26,988 nt of DNA from Thamnocephalis sphaerospora (taxonomy: Eukaryota > Zoopagomycota > Zoopagomycetes > Zoopagales > Sigmoideomycetaceae), in the NCBI GenBank assembly GCA_003614735.1, contig KZ992602.1:1-26988 (forward strand), in the 5' to 3' direction. The number at the start of each line of letters is the position of its first letter. Position 1 is the first letter of the stretch. Position numbers and translations under genes: made by a program. This document shows positions 18,004 through 26,988 of the stretch, one piece after another. Below the pieces are notes generated by a model that was not told the origin of the DNA, made no database searches, and was given only the letters and a program-made list of their open reading frames with translations.

Positions 18004-19961
18004 TTAAGCGCGTGCCGGTGCATTTGGTGCATTTGGTGCATTCGACGATGGGATAAGCCCACCCTGCCGCCGAAGTAGACCTACAGCAATTGCAATGGCC
18101 ATAAGACAGGATACGATTGCAACGTAAAACACGTCACGGTAGCACTCGCTTCCAATGCAGCGGTCGCCGTCGTCCCAGCTCAACTGCCGGTCATAGAGAG
18201 CGCCGAAAAGCATGGTGAAGATTTGACCGCCAGCTGCAGGCGCCAGCGCCAGCAGTCCCCTATAAACGCAAGCGAGGTTAGTCCAGATACCACATTGTGC
18301 AAGCAAATGCGCTGGCAGCACGTACGTATTGCGGCCCACATGGGCAATGTCCCACAGTTCGCTGGCAATCGTTGGAAGCACGATGCAAATCATGCCAAAT
18401 GCAAAGCCACAAATAGAGGAAGCGACAAGCAGCTGTGGTGCAGTGTCGGATACATAAGTCATGGCTTGTGCGCAGGTCAGCGCAATGGCAGCCAAAACGA
18501 TAAACCAGAGCCGACTGATGCGTGCCGACGTGGCGGTGTAGTCGGACAGAGGACCGGTGACCAAACGACTGAGAAAGTTGGAAAGGCCAAAGACGGCCAC
18601 TTGGGAGGCAGCGACAAATGTCTGCGACTGTTGGTCGCCAGCCAGCTGAAACGCCATGCTACCGATGCTGTTGATGTACATGAGGCAGACGCCAATGAGA
18701 ATACCGGATATCAACCAGAGACACCAGAAAAGCGGGTCGACAAGACGCTCCTTGAGCGACGGTACCGGTGGCCGTGGCACCGATGGCGCGCTAGAGCGTC
18801 GCCGCTGTAGCAAAGGTGAACGCTCACCATTGTAGGAGAGGCGTCGAGGAAAGGAGGAGGATGAGGAGGACGAGGATGGCAGTGGTGGTGGTGGTGGTGG
18901 TGGTGGTGGATACAGCGTGGCACTGGACATGTCGCGCTCCAAGACTGGTGCCAGCGAGGGCGAAAAAGATGTACGGTCACCGCTGCAGGAAAGGCGCTGA
19001 GAAGTGGGCATAGGCGGATACAGCGTGGCGCTGGACATGTCTCGTTCCACGGCTGGTGCCAGGATGGGCGACGCTTCAGGTGAGCCGGTTGGCGTAGCAT
19101 CCCTGCTGCTTGATGGAGGCGAGTGCGTAGAGGTGCTGGCATAGCTAGGAGGACGTTGGCTGCTGCTGGAAAGTGCCTTTTGCACACGTACACCTAGCAG
19201 TGGTGCCGACTTTTGCCGGTGGATACTGGCTGCTGCTGCTAGTCGTGCCAGCGCGCCTGCTTCGTCCTCGCTTTGCATGGCCCATTCGGGCTGGCAGGCC
19301 GAGGCCACGTTCACAATGCCACAGAACAGGGCCATACAGAAAAGAAACTCGCTAGTGGCTGTGCGTTCCTCAGGCAGCTGGTGCGCAGGCGTGGAAAACC
19401 AGAACATGCTGCTCAAAGCGCATATCAACGGTGCCAGACCCATAAAGCTAAGCGCCAGGCTGAAGACGGCGCCGCGACTTGACCAAGGAAAGCGCCGCAC
19501 CATCAAGGTGGCGGCAACCGTGCAGGCCGACGTTGCGCCGACGCCGATCAATGCAGAAAACAGCGCTGCTAGCCACGGGGATGTCGTGAGCAGCTGGCCT
19601 TCCATCAATAGCGCAAAGCCGGCGTAGCCTGTGGTGAGTAGCACAGCAGCGGCAATCCAGGCCCTTTGAAAGGTTCGTTAGCGTGGCACAGCAGACGATA
19701 ACGTGGTCGTCTGCTGCACACTCACTTGCGGGGGCCATGTCGAACGTACGCATCCACCATGGGCGCACTAAGATAGTGGCCAACGCTGGCAGCGGCGGCA
19801 ATGGAGGCAAGTTCCAGGTGTGAATAGCCCAGGACCTGGGCCATTTGAGGGCCAAAGAGGGAAAACGTATACTGTGTGCCGGCCGTTAACATCGTAAACG
19901 TCGCAGAAAGCAACGTGATGAGCAGTGCCGGCTGGGCACGAATCGCATTCAAAAGAGACAT
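18004..19961 (-). CDS. MFS transporter, NFD4/Mch1-like, copy 1
   Basis: Three exons, 19961-19726, 19663-18326 and 18259-18004, give 609 residues. The N-terminal half begins with TM1 and the family motif Y-T-F-S-L-F-G-P-Q, then Y-S-x-L-E-L and G-P-R at the first loop. Six helices are followed by a ~185-residue Ser/Pro-rich loop, TM7 with M-Y-I-N-S-I-G, further helices, then F-G-A-L-Y-D and C-I-G-S-E-C-Y-R before the last helix. It is closest to the nodulin-like/NFD4 and yeast Mch1 group of MFS proteins. Substrate unknown; a vacuolar or other endomembrane location is inferred from E-R-S-P-L-L in the loop, which fits the E-x-x-x-L-L sorting pattern. Both introns are phase 2. First gene of the tandem minus-strand array. 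Confidence 0.88.
18260..18325 (-). other. In-frame 66-nt intron in MFS copy 1
   Basis: On the minus strand: donor AAT AC|GTACGT, branch-site GACTAAC, acceptor TTTATAG. The 66 nt contain no stop, so a simple reading frame runs through them and adds 22 residues that break the transporter alignment. Splicing joins G-R-N-T to G-L-L-A-L-A-P, matching the spliced junction G-R-N-I / G-L-I-G-W-A in copy 4, with the same phase. Confidence 0.8.
18842..19065 (-). repeat. Simple repeats and 108-bp tandem duplication in the loop of MFS copy 1
   Basis: A GGT run at about 18882-18909 (encoding nine prolines on the minus strand) and GGA/GAG-rich DNA at about 18850-18877 (encoding eight serines). Next to them, a block starting GGATACAGCGTGGC occurs at 18908 and again at 19016, a 108-bp (36-codon) period. 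It encodes V-E-R-D-M-S-S-A-T-L-Y-P-P and L-E-R-D-M-S-S-A-T-L-Y-P-P. The duplication stays in frame. Confidence 0.85.
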
Positions 19962-21511
19962 GATGGCAGGCTGTGGATGTAGTGAACAAATGTGCACAAG
20001 GCTAAGCTGCGGTGCAGGCACAAAAGAGTAGCAGGAAGCAGGTGAACAGACCAAGAACAAGCCGATGGCAGATGCTGTGCGAACAAGAAATGGCAAGACG
20101 CTGCAGTCGGTCGGCCGGTTGGTACAGTGTATAGAGAGGTTTGCCTAGTCCAAGGCCAGGTCGCTGACGGCGTGCTGGAACGGAAGAGCACTTGGTGGAA
20201 TAAAGTTATGAAGCTATCATACAAGCACAGTGCACAAGCAGCGGCGTTTGGCAGAGGGCGCTAGGGGATGGCCGACAGCAGGTTGCCGGACAAGTTTGAA
20301 GAGCGAAGCGGCAGGGCAGTATGGACCAAGGCGGATAAGGCGCAGTCTGACGCGGACAGGCCCGCGTAGAGGCCAGCAGAGCAACGAAGAGAAGACGATA
20401 AAGGTAGCTAGGTGAGCGGCCCAGACTGGTGGTGGCTCCTTTGGGCGGCGTTTTAACAACGCAACACCGTATAGCCACATGTGCGACGAGTAGCTTGTCG
20501 AAAGAGGCGAGGCCCACCAGCGTGGCAGCATGTATGGCTACCGACTTGTGTGGCACCGCACGCGTGCTGGTACCGACCAACCATGCTGCATTAGGCGTAC
20601 TCCATCCGGCGAGGCGACAATGGCGCCGATGACGACATGTGCGCTGGCGGCTTGTACACGGCAGTGATGATGCGCGTGCGTGGCCGTGAGGTCGGCATTG
20701 TTTTGGCCAGACTGCTGCAGCATCGATCCGCCATTGTATCCATGCATATGGCATGGCAGAAGGAACCAGCGTGCAGACGCTTCTAGCTCACGCAAACAAC
20801 AGCGCCCATGCTGCCCATTCAGCAGTGGTGCGCGCACAGCAGCAAGCATGCACGCTAGCAGCTGAACAGCCACGGAGTCAAATGCAGGTGCGTGATGTCT
20901 GACGTTTCTGGCGAGCGGCACACTGTATCGTATGGCGGAAAAACGGGTGGAAGAGCGCGATAGCAGCAACGGCGGTCAGGTTGCTCGCGGCAAAGGCCAT
21001 GGGACGGCGATAGTGTCGTTCTAGGAAGCGATGACGGAGACTGCAGCATGCTGCGCGTGCATCGCTGATGACGAGCGATATCGTCATTGCGATCGATGCG
21101 CAGCATTTGCGCGGTCGTCTGCACGGAGACCACGTCAACGTGGACCACTAGCAGTGTGAAACGATGTGCAGCTTGCTCGGCCAGCATGCAGTCACAGCGC
21201 AATGTACTACGTCAAACAGCTGCCCCGAAAGGCAGGCCATGATGCTGCAAGGGCATTAGCCAACGCAGTACCAACCGTCTAGGAGTACGACGCAGCGTTT
21301 GGCATACTATGCACTGTCTCGCCAGTCTCGGATGGCAATACCTGGCGCTGCTACAGCTAGAACGCCAGCCGGTAAGCACCGTTCCAGTCATTAATTGTAC
21401 AGTAGAAAGCATGTATGGTAGCAGTCAAACATGATGTATTTCATAGCGCAAGCACTTGTTGAGTAGCGTGCCAACCATTCTTTTTAGATGGCTGCTATCT
21501 TCGATGGTCGC
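19962..21511. other. 1.5 kb spacer between MFS copies 1 and 2, with unassigned frames
   Basis: Holds the promoter of copy 1 (a TATA-like CTATACAC near 20127-20134 on the minus strand, about 165 bp upstream). Several unassigned minus-strand frames also lie here. 20754-20206 is a 182-codon frame from ATG, Arg/His/Cys-rich at first and with a more protein-like centre (T-L-V-G-L-A-S-F-D-K-L-L-V-A-H-V). 21202-20855 is a 115-codon frame. At 21053-20879 there is a frame with M-A-F-A-A-S-N-L-T-A-V-A-A-I-A-L-F. They overlap in different frames and I could not join them into one convincing spliced gene, nor see transporter motifs. A decayed gene or an unknown multi-exon gene is possible. Confidence 0.35.
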
Positions 21512-23297
21512 CTAGTTGACGCCAATGCGCTGGTAAAATTGCGGCGGGTGTGCGTGTCGGTACCACAGCACTAGCAAAAGGAGCAAAGCGACCAGACAGG
21601 CGCTTCCGGTAAAAGGAAAGATGAAGCGGTAGCATGGGCCACCCATGCAGCGTTCCGCTTGGTCGTAAGCGTCTACCCACAGGCCAAACAGCATGATGAA
21701 CCACGGTGCGCCAACAGACGGTGCAAGCACAAGCCAGCGGCTGTAAAAGAAAAGCAAGCACTCAGGTTAGCATCGGTGGTCCAGTGGACACAGTATGGCA
21801 TGTACTTACTTTTTGGCATCCTGCAGTGTGTTGCGCCACTCGGTAACGTCATTGCCGCTTAGAACGTCAAAAGGCAATACAACGCAGATGCTGCCGTATG
21901 CCAAGCCGCTAGCAGCAGCTACCACCAGAAGCTGGTGCGGTGTTGTGGCCAGATAGCCGCAGATTTGTACAACCAGTAGCAGAACGGCGGCAGCAACGAG
22001 TACTCGCAGCTGACGTTGCCGAACAGACACAGCAAAGATGCGATCGAGCAGCAGGCTCAGAGTTACATGCGCTATGCTCATGGACACGCCAAACACCACC
22101 ACCTGCATGCTAGTGTCGCGTTCACGCCGTCCATTCGTAGCATCCAGTGCAGAGTGGGCGCCAATCAGGTGAACCATGCTGCCGGCGGTGTTGATGTAGC
22201 CGAGTGCTACGCCGGCAAGTAAAGCAGTGGCCGCCCAGAGACCGCCGTCGTCAAAGCCGCCGAGAATACCTTGGTCGCTAGCGGATATCTCGCGCAGCAT
22301 AGCTAGATCAGGCGTGCGCGGCCGCGACGGGTACAGCATTGGCGAGTGGTCTGGGCCAATGGCACCATAGTTGCGTCCAGCACGGAGCGGCGGCGACGCC
22401 GTGCCCGAGAACGGGCTGGCGTAGACGCCCTTTGGTGCACGCATCGTGCGCTCATCAATGTCCGGGATGGAGAGTGTATGTGGCAGAGGTAGCGCAAGAA
22501 GCGGCGGCGACGGCATGAGCGTGGGCGTACGCAAGAATGGCGAAGCAGCTGCACTGCCCGCGTAGGGAGACGGAGCAGGTGAATGTACACGGCGAAACTG
22601 TGGTAGCAGCATCGGCAGCAGGCAGGCGATGCTGCCCACCAACGCGAGGATAGCCAGATAGGCGCCTGTACCGCTGGACCTGCCAGCATCGGAGCGGTGA
22701 TCCAGATGAGCCAGCCGCACCAATGCCCAGATACACACTAGCAAGCCCAGTGTAGCTGCCAGCAGGCGGCTCAGAGTGTGCAGTCCGGCGATGGCCATGC
22801 GACGCTGTGCCGTGGCCGTAACAGCGCTACGGACAATGGCACTGCCGGCGCCTGCCATTGCCGCCAGTGCCGCAGTGAGCATAAACGACAGGGCAGGCAG
22901 GTATCCCTCGTGGAGAGCAGCTAGGCCAGCAAAGCCCAGTAGAGTAAGGGTAGCGGCTAGTGCGCACATGCTGTATAGTGCGCGTGCAAGCAGACGGAAA
23001 GCGCGATTCGTTCCCTGATTAGCATGTGACGATTCTATGCTGCCGTCTCTGCACCTACCTGCGTGGGCTACGGCGAACCAGCTGCCGAGCGAATGCAGTC
23101 GCTAGCGCGTGGCCGGCCACAGCAGCCGAGGCCACCACTGAAAGTTCCAGCTGCGAGTAGTTTAGACGTGCAGCCAGTTGTGGACCGTAGAGAGAAAAGG
23201 TATAGAAAGTACTGGCGCCCAAAAATAGCAACATGACGCCGCCAGCCAGCTGGAGGAGCATGAAGGGCTGTGCGTGCAGCGTAAGCAGCAGCATCAT
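21512..23297 (-). CDS. MFS transporter, NFD4/Mch1-like, copy 2
   Basis: Three exons, 23297-23059, 22970-21810 and 21740-21512, give 542 residues. It has the family start (F-Y-T-F-S-L-Y-G-P-Q-L-A, Y-S-Q-L-E-L, S-P-R at the first loop), a Pro/Ser-rich central loop of ~120 residues containing R-N-Y-G-A-I-G, TM7 with G-Y-I-N-T-A-G, and C-M-G-G-P-C-Y-R near the end. Intron 1 (88 nt; branch GCTAATC) interrupts right after the S-P-R motif and intron 2 (69 nt; branch GCTAACC, long pyrimidine tract, TTTACAG) lies before the last two helices; both are phase 2 and at the same places as in copy 1. Copy 2 has about six extra residues before intron 2. The start is in ACCATGATG. Substrate unknown. Confidence 0.87.
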
Positions 23298-24211
23298 GGT
23301 GGGCTAAACCGGCGAAGCGACTGTGCCGCCAATAAAAAAGAACAAAGTAGACCGCCCGCTAGGCTATGGGTATGCGCGGGCGCGGGTAACTCTATATACG
23401 ACCGGCCCCGGTGTATCGGCGGGCCAAATGACGATATGTGATGAAACGGGTGGGATACGAGCGCAAGCAGATGTAGCAGGTAACTGTAAACGCGGTAGCA
23501 AATGAAAGGAGCAAGAGACGCAAAGATATCCTGGTCGCGTTGCTGGGCTACGGCGTAAACGCTCTACAGCGTGATGGCTCTATAGAAGGGATAAAGATAG
23601 TCGAGTGGTGCGATATGAATAGCACAGCGTGGAGCGGTGCAGCTGTTGAGCACGCGTAAGAGTAGGCGGATACAGACTACAGACAAGGGGTAGCAGGAAC
23701 GCAGTACGTTGGCGAGGCGGCGGCGGCAATACACAGGGTGTTTTTAACTGTTGCTTGACAAAGGAGAATGCACAAAATGTAGAATGGTGCAACGCCAATG
23801 CGGCACCTGTGGGACGGTAAGCAGCGAGCGGGTCTGGTGTAGACGCAAAGAACGACAGCGATGGCCGATGTAGAATGTAGAATGCGATAGAGACGGTGAA
23901 GACAGTTCGTGCATGTACGGGCGGTGGCACAGGCACGGCGTCTCCATCTTTCTAGCCTACTTTTATGCGCCGTGACCAATGCTGCCTGACCAGTCCTTTG
24001 CAAGCATCCGTCAGCGTGTGACGTCTAATGATGAATGGCCGGTCGGAGAGCAGCGCAAAAATAGCACAGGCCTATTGGTTGCAGTGCCGAGCACCCAGGT
24101 TCCGGCAAATGGACGAATGACGCACAAGTGCAGGCACTACGGCTGATATGCGCCGAGATATGGCGCCGAGAAGATGCTATAAGAGTTCTGCAACGTAGTG
24201 CGACCGAAACA
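23298..24211. other. Spacer between MFS copies 2 and 3
   Basis: 914 bp. TATATAGA on the minus strand at 23392-23399, about 95 bp upstream of copy 2, is a plausible TATA box. The minus-strand frames at 23580-24003 overlap each other, are rich in S, T, P, H and C, and show no motif, so I treat them as promoter DNA of copy 2. Nothing else recognised. Confidence 0.45.
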
Positions 24212-25790
24212 CTACGCGTGGTGCCTAGTGCCGCGCCGGAAGGTCAGGTGCGTCCCCAAGGCCAGCATGCCAAGAGTGCATCCGGCGGCCGTTATAAGAA
24301 ATGCGTTGCGGTAGCATTGGCTTCCGATACAGCCACCAGGAAGGCTGCGGCGTGCGTCAAAAAGCGCGCCAAACATACTGCCCAGCGCCGTTGTAACCGC
24401 CGTTATTCCCCAAAACATCAGGCCCCAGTTGCGGGCAAACTGGCTGCTGCCCCAGCGCTCGTTGGTAATGGCAGGCGCCAGCGTGGCGGCGCTGCCTAGC
24501 CCAACTCCCACCATTGCTGATACTGCAACCAGTGTAAGCGGATCTTGGACGCTGTAGGCCAGTAGCTGTGCGGAAATAAGCCATATGGCCGTTGCCAAGA
24601 GCAGCCAGCAGCGGTTCAGTTGATGGCTACGCATCAAGTAGTCGGAAATAAAGCCTACTAGCAGGCGTGTTGTTGCATTGGTTGCACCAATGGTTGCCAC
24701 ATGTATGCCAATTGCATGCTGAAGCTGCGCGCTATCAGGCGGCGGTGTGTCTGGCTGTTTTTCCAACGATCCGTTGTAGAGTAGCTGCACGATTGTTCCA
24801 ACGTTCGCAATGTACATTTGGCAACTTCCATTCAGTAAACTACCGGCTATAATGAGGCCAGAATAGCTAGTGTCCCGGAGGAGTTCCCGTAGAGTGAGAT
24901 TGCCCGCGCTGTTGGATGCCGTTGTGTCGTGCTCACGGTGCTCTGATGTTACGGTGGCCGACAACGGAGTATTATCATTATCGCTATCACTATCGCTACC
25001 ATAAATGTAATCCTGTTGGGCCGTTGCAGCGCCTACTAGCGGCGTACGTTCCGTTGCAGCGATGTTGACGTCCAAATGGTCATCCGCGTGCATATCTGTG
25101 GCGACAGAGGCACGATCGATTGGCAAACGCTGCATCCATGCGGATGCGATGACGTTGCCGCACGCACACACTATAGCCAGGAAAACGAGATAATGGTGTG
25201 TGCTATCTCTGTCAACGCTACTACCAACAAATAGCGTACTCTGCAGTAGAGAAAGCACCAGTCCGGAAAGAGCAAACAGGCTGAGCAGTATGCCAATGGC
25301 AGTGCCCTGCTGATGACGTGGCCAGTTGGACGCATTGGTACGGAGAGTGACCATGTATCCGGAGAAAGATCCAGCGCCCACAAGAAGAAAGCAGAATGCT
25401 GCCAATAAATACGAGTCGGTGAGCAGCTGTCCTGCGTAGATGGCAGCTAGGCCTTGATATCCGAAAAACAGCAAAACTGCGGCAAGTATACACCAGCTAT
25501 GGCACCACCAGCACATTAGATGTGCTATGACATAGCAATACAAGCGCTTACGCTACACACCGACGTGGCCCTGTTTGATCTATGAAATGGCCCAAGAACG
25601 GACTCGCCAGTGACAGACCAATGCTTCCCGAGGCAGCTACCACATTGATTTGAAGCTGGGTGTAGCCGCGCCGCTCGGCCAATTGTGGTCCAAACAGTGG
25701 GAACGCATACATGGTGCCGCACACTAGCATCGTCAACATACCGCAGAGCAGCGCTACGAAGCGCCGCCGCTTCCAAACTAGTCCATCCAT
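24212..25790 (-). CDS. MFS transporter, NFD4/Mch1-like, copy 3
   Basis: Two exons, 25790-25561 and 25496-24212, give 504 residues. Motifs: M-Y-A-F-P-L-F-G-P-Q-L-A, G-Y-T-Q-L-Q, G-P-R at the first loop; TM7 region C-Q-M-Y-I-A-N-V-G; F-G-A-L-F-D and C-I-G-S-Q-C-Y-R before the last helix. The central loop is short (~90 residues) and acidic, with E-R-T-P-L-V and a D-S-D-S-D-N run, unlike the Pro/Ser-rich loops of copies 1 and 2. The single intron (64 nt, branch-like TCTAAT, phase 2) is at the same place as intron 1 in the paralogues. The second family intron is absent here: the matching position is continuous (A-R-N-W-G-L-M). ATG 25790 chosen as the first ATG in frame. Substrate unknown. Confidence 0.87.
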
Positions 25791-26229
25791 GCTCACAACC
25801 CAAGCAGCGGTATCCTGACTTTCGTGGCCAATAGGTAAAGTATTGGTGTTGCTGACAAGAAGCAGTTGCGTGGCGATTGCAAAAGGTGAAGCGCAAGTGG
25901 AGCAAGGTGTGGCGGTGCCGTCACCTGTGTCTACCTATATAGCGCTATTCTTTCTGCACACAGTCGAGACTATTGCCCAGTCCAAAGCAGCGAGCTAAGC
26001 AGTCTTTGCTAGAGTAATCTTGGCGGTGTGGAGCAACACGGAAAAGGTGCAAGTGAATCTGAATACACCAGAGCACATCTTTAATATGTGACTGGCCAGA
26101 TTACACCGTCTACAGAGTAACGACTGTGACTTGCATCACAGGTAAATAAAGCAGCAGTGGTTCATTTTCAAACAACAGCATGCTGGCGCATCCGTGCTGG
26201 CATCAGAGCTCTGCTGCCAAGCTCGCACT
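25791..26229. other. Spacer between MFS copies 3 and 4
   Basis: 439 bp. It serves as the 5' flank of copy 3 and 3' flank of copy 4. A CTATATAG palindrome at 25935-25942 lies about 145 bp upstream of the copy 3 start and could be its TATA element. No gene seen. Confidence 0.45.
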
Positions 26230-26988
26230 TTAGGCAGCTACGAGGTGTTCCATCATATCCCGACGGCGCCGCAAGCAATAAAGCAGCAGGGCGAGGGCAA
26301 TGCCAATTGCGCACGTACATGCGCTGAGCGGAAAAACGTCGCGATAACACTCGCGACCCATACATCCACCTGCTTGCCCTTCACGCATATCGTATATAAC
26401 TCCAAAAAGCGAGCCAAAGATCTGGCTGCCGAAAGCAACGGCCCAGCCGATGAGGCCGCTGTGGGACAAGCAGAGGCATATGAGCAAATGATATGATGCG
26501 CAATTACAGTCTACAACCTACATATTACGGCCGCAGTTCTCGGTGCCCCAGTAGTCGCTGACAACGACAGAGTTGAGGGTGAACACAATGCCAGATGCAA
26601 AGCCAGAGAGAAACGTAACCGGCAACAGCTCTTCCAGCGTTTCGGCATAGTAGCCGCCCACCTGAGCGATGCCCTGTAGTGCTGCTGCGACTGTGAAAAA
26701 GTGGATGCGCTCAATGTTTGCCTTGCGCTTGGCATAATCGGACGCGTAGCCGACCAAGAGGCCTGCAATGCAGCTGGAGAAGCTGAGCACCGAGACGTGC
26801 AGCGTAATGTGGTCGTCGAGCCCGCTGCTGATGACGCCGCTCGCGCCGCGCACGCCCGGCCATAGTTGCTGTACCAGAAGGCCAATGTTATTGACGTACA
26901 TCAGATCGACGCCCGTAACAAGACCAGCGGCAATCCAGAAACACCAGAATTCGGCATCGGTGAGAATGGCGCGGAGCGACGTGTCACG
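26230..26988 (-). CDS. MFS transporter, NFD4/Mch1-like, copy 4 (5' part beyond window)
   Basis: Two visible exons, 26988-26522 and 26458-26230, give the last 231 residues; the frame is open at the window edge. It begins just before TM7 with R-D-T-S-L-R, has M-Y-V-N-N-I-G in TM7, then helices with G-Y-A-S-D-Y, F-L-S-G-F-A-S-G, and F-G-V-I-Y-D and C-M-G-R-E-C-Y-R before the final helix and an Arg-rich tail. The intron (63 nt, GTAGGT..CCACAG, phase 2) joins G-R-N to I-G-L-I-G-W-A, the same place and phase as the last intron of copy 1. It is the upstream-most member seen of the minus-strand tandem array. Confidence 0.88.

Noticed and set aside
18711-19193. His-rich minus-strand frame, which might suggest a metal-binding protein
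   Set aside because: The His run is the GGT repeat read in another frame of the MFS copy 1 loop.
20206-20754. 182-codon minus-strand frame as a gene
   Set aside because: Starts at ATG but the first third is Arg/His/Cys-rich, with no motif and no support from splice signals I could trust; kept only as an unassigned frame in the spacer.
1-26988. CRISPR arrays, insertion sequences, tRNA or rRNA genes
   Set aside because: No regularly spaced short repeats, transposase-like frames, terminal inverted repeats, cloverleaf sequences or rRNA-like blocks were seen; the tandem repeats present are gene-sized or codon-scale.

Overview
The window looks like nuclear DNA from a small-genome eukaryote, most likely a fungus and possibly an early-diverging one. 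The evidence is short spliceosomal introns (mostly 60-90 nt) with GT..AG ends and CTAAC/CTAAT-type branch sites, closely spaced genes on both strands, no operons or ribosome binding sites, and recognisable eukaryotic proteins (NIF3, a TUG/UBX-type p97 adaptor, F-box proteins, NFD4/Mch1-like MFS transporters). I cannot assign a genus. All gene models below were assembled by hand by joining reading frames at splice sites and checking phase; total lengths come out divisible by three.

Layout. 1-156: 3' end of an MFS transporter (+). 181-~6735: three head-to-tail units of about 2.2 kb, each with one intronless F-box gene (-) plus homologous non-coding DNA. ~6736-8764: a 2 kb stretch with no convincing gene. 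8765-11898: a two-exon gene (+) for a 1,018-residue protein with a laminin-EGF-like ectodomain, about six membrane segments and a long Ser/Gln-rich tail. 12208-13315: NIF3 (-, five exons). 13527-15737: a TUG/Ubx4-like UBX protein (+, eight exons), divergent from NIF3 across about 0.2 kb. 16345-17538: an unrecognised membrane protein with an acidic tail (+). 18004-26988: four MFS transporter genes in tandem on the - strand, the last running off the window; they are paralogues of the fragment at 1-156.

How the parts relate. The window is dominated by two local gene expansions, F-box proteins (three copies) and NFD4/Mch1-like transporters (five copies), enclosing a core of single-copy genes (NIF3, TUG/UBX). 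The F-box proteins would act as substrate receptors of SCF ubiquitin ligases, and the TUG/UBX protein as a Cdc48/p97 cofactor. Both touch the ubiquitin system, but nothing here links them functionally. The transporters share intron positions, a TM7 Y-[IV]-[NA] motif and a C-x-G-x-x-C-Y-R motif near the C-terminus, and differ mainly in a low-complexity central loop. The most unusual single gene is the EGF/multi-TM/Q-rich-tail protein, whose domain order I do not recognise from any named family.
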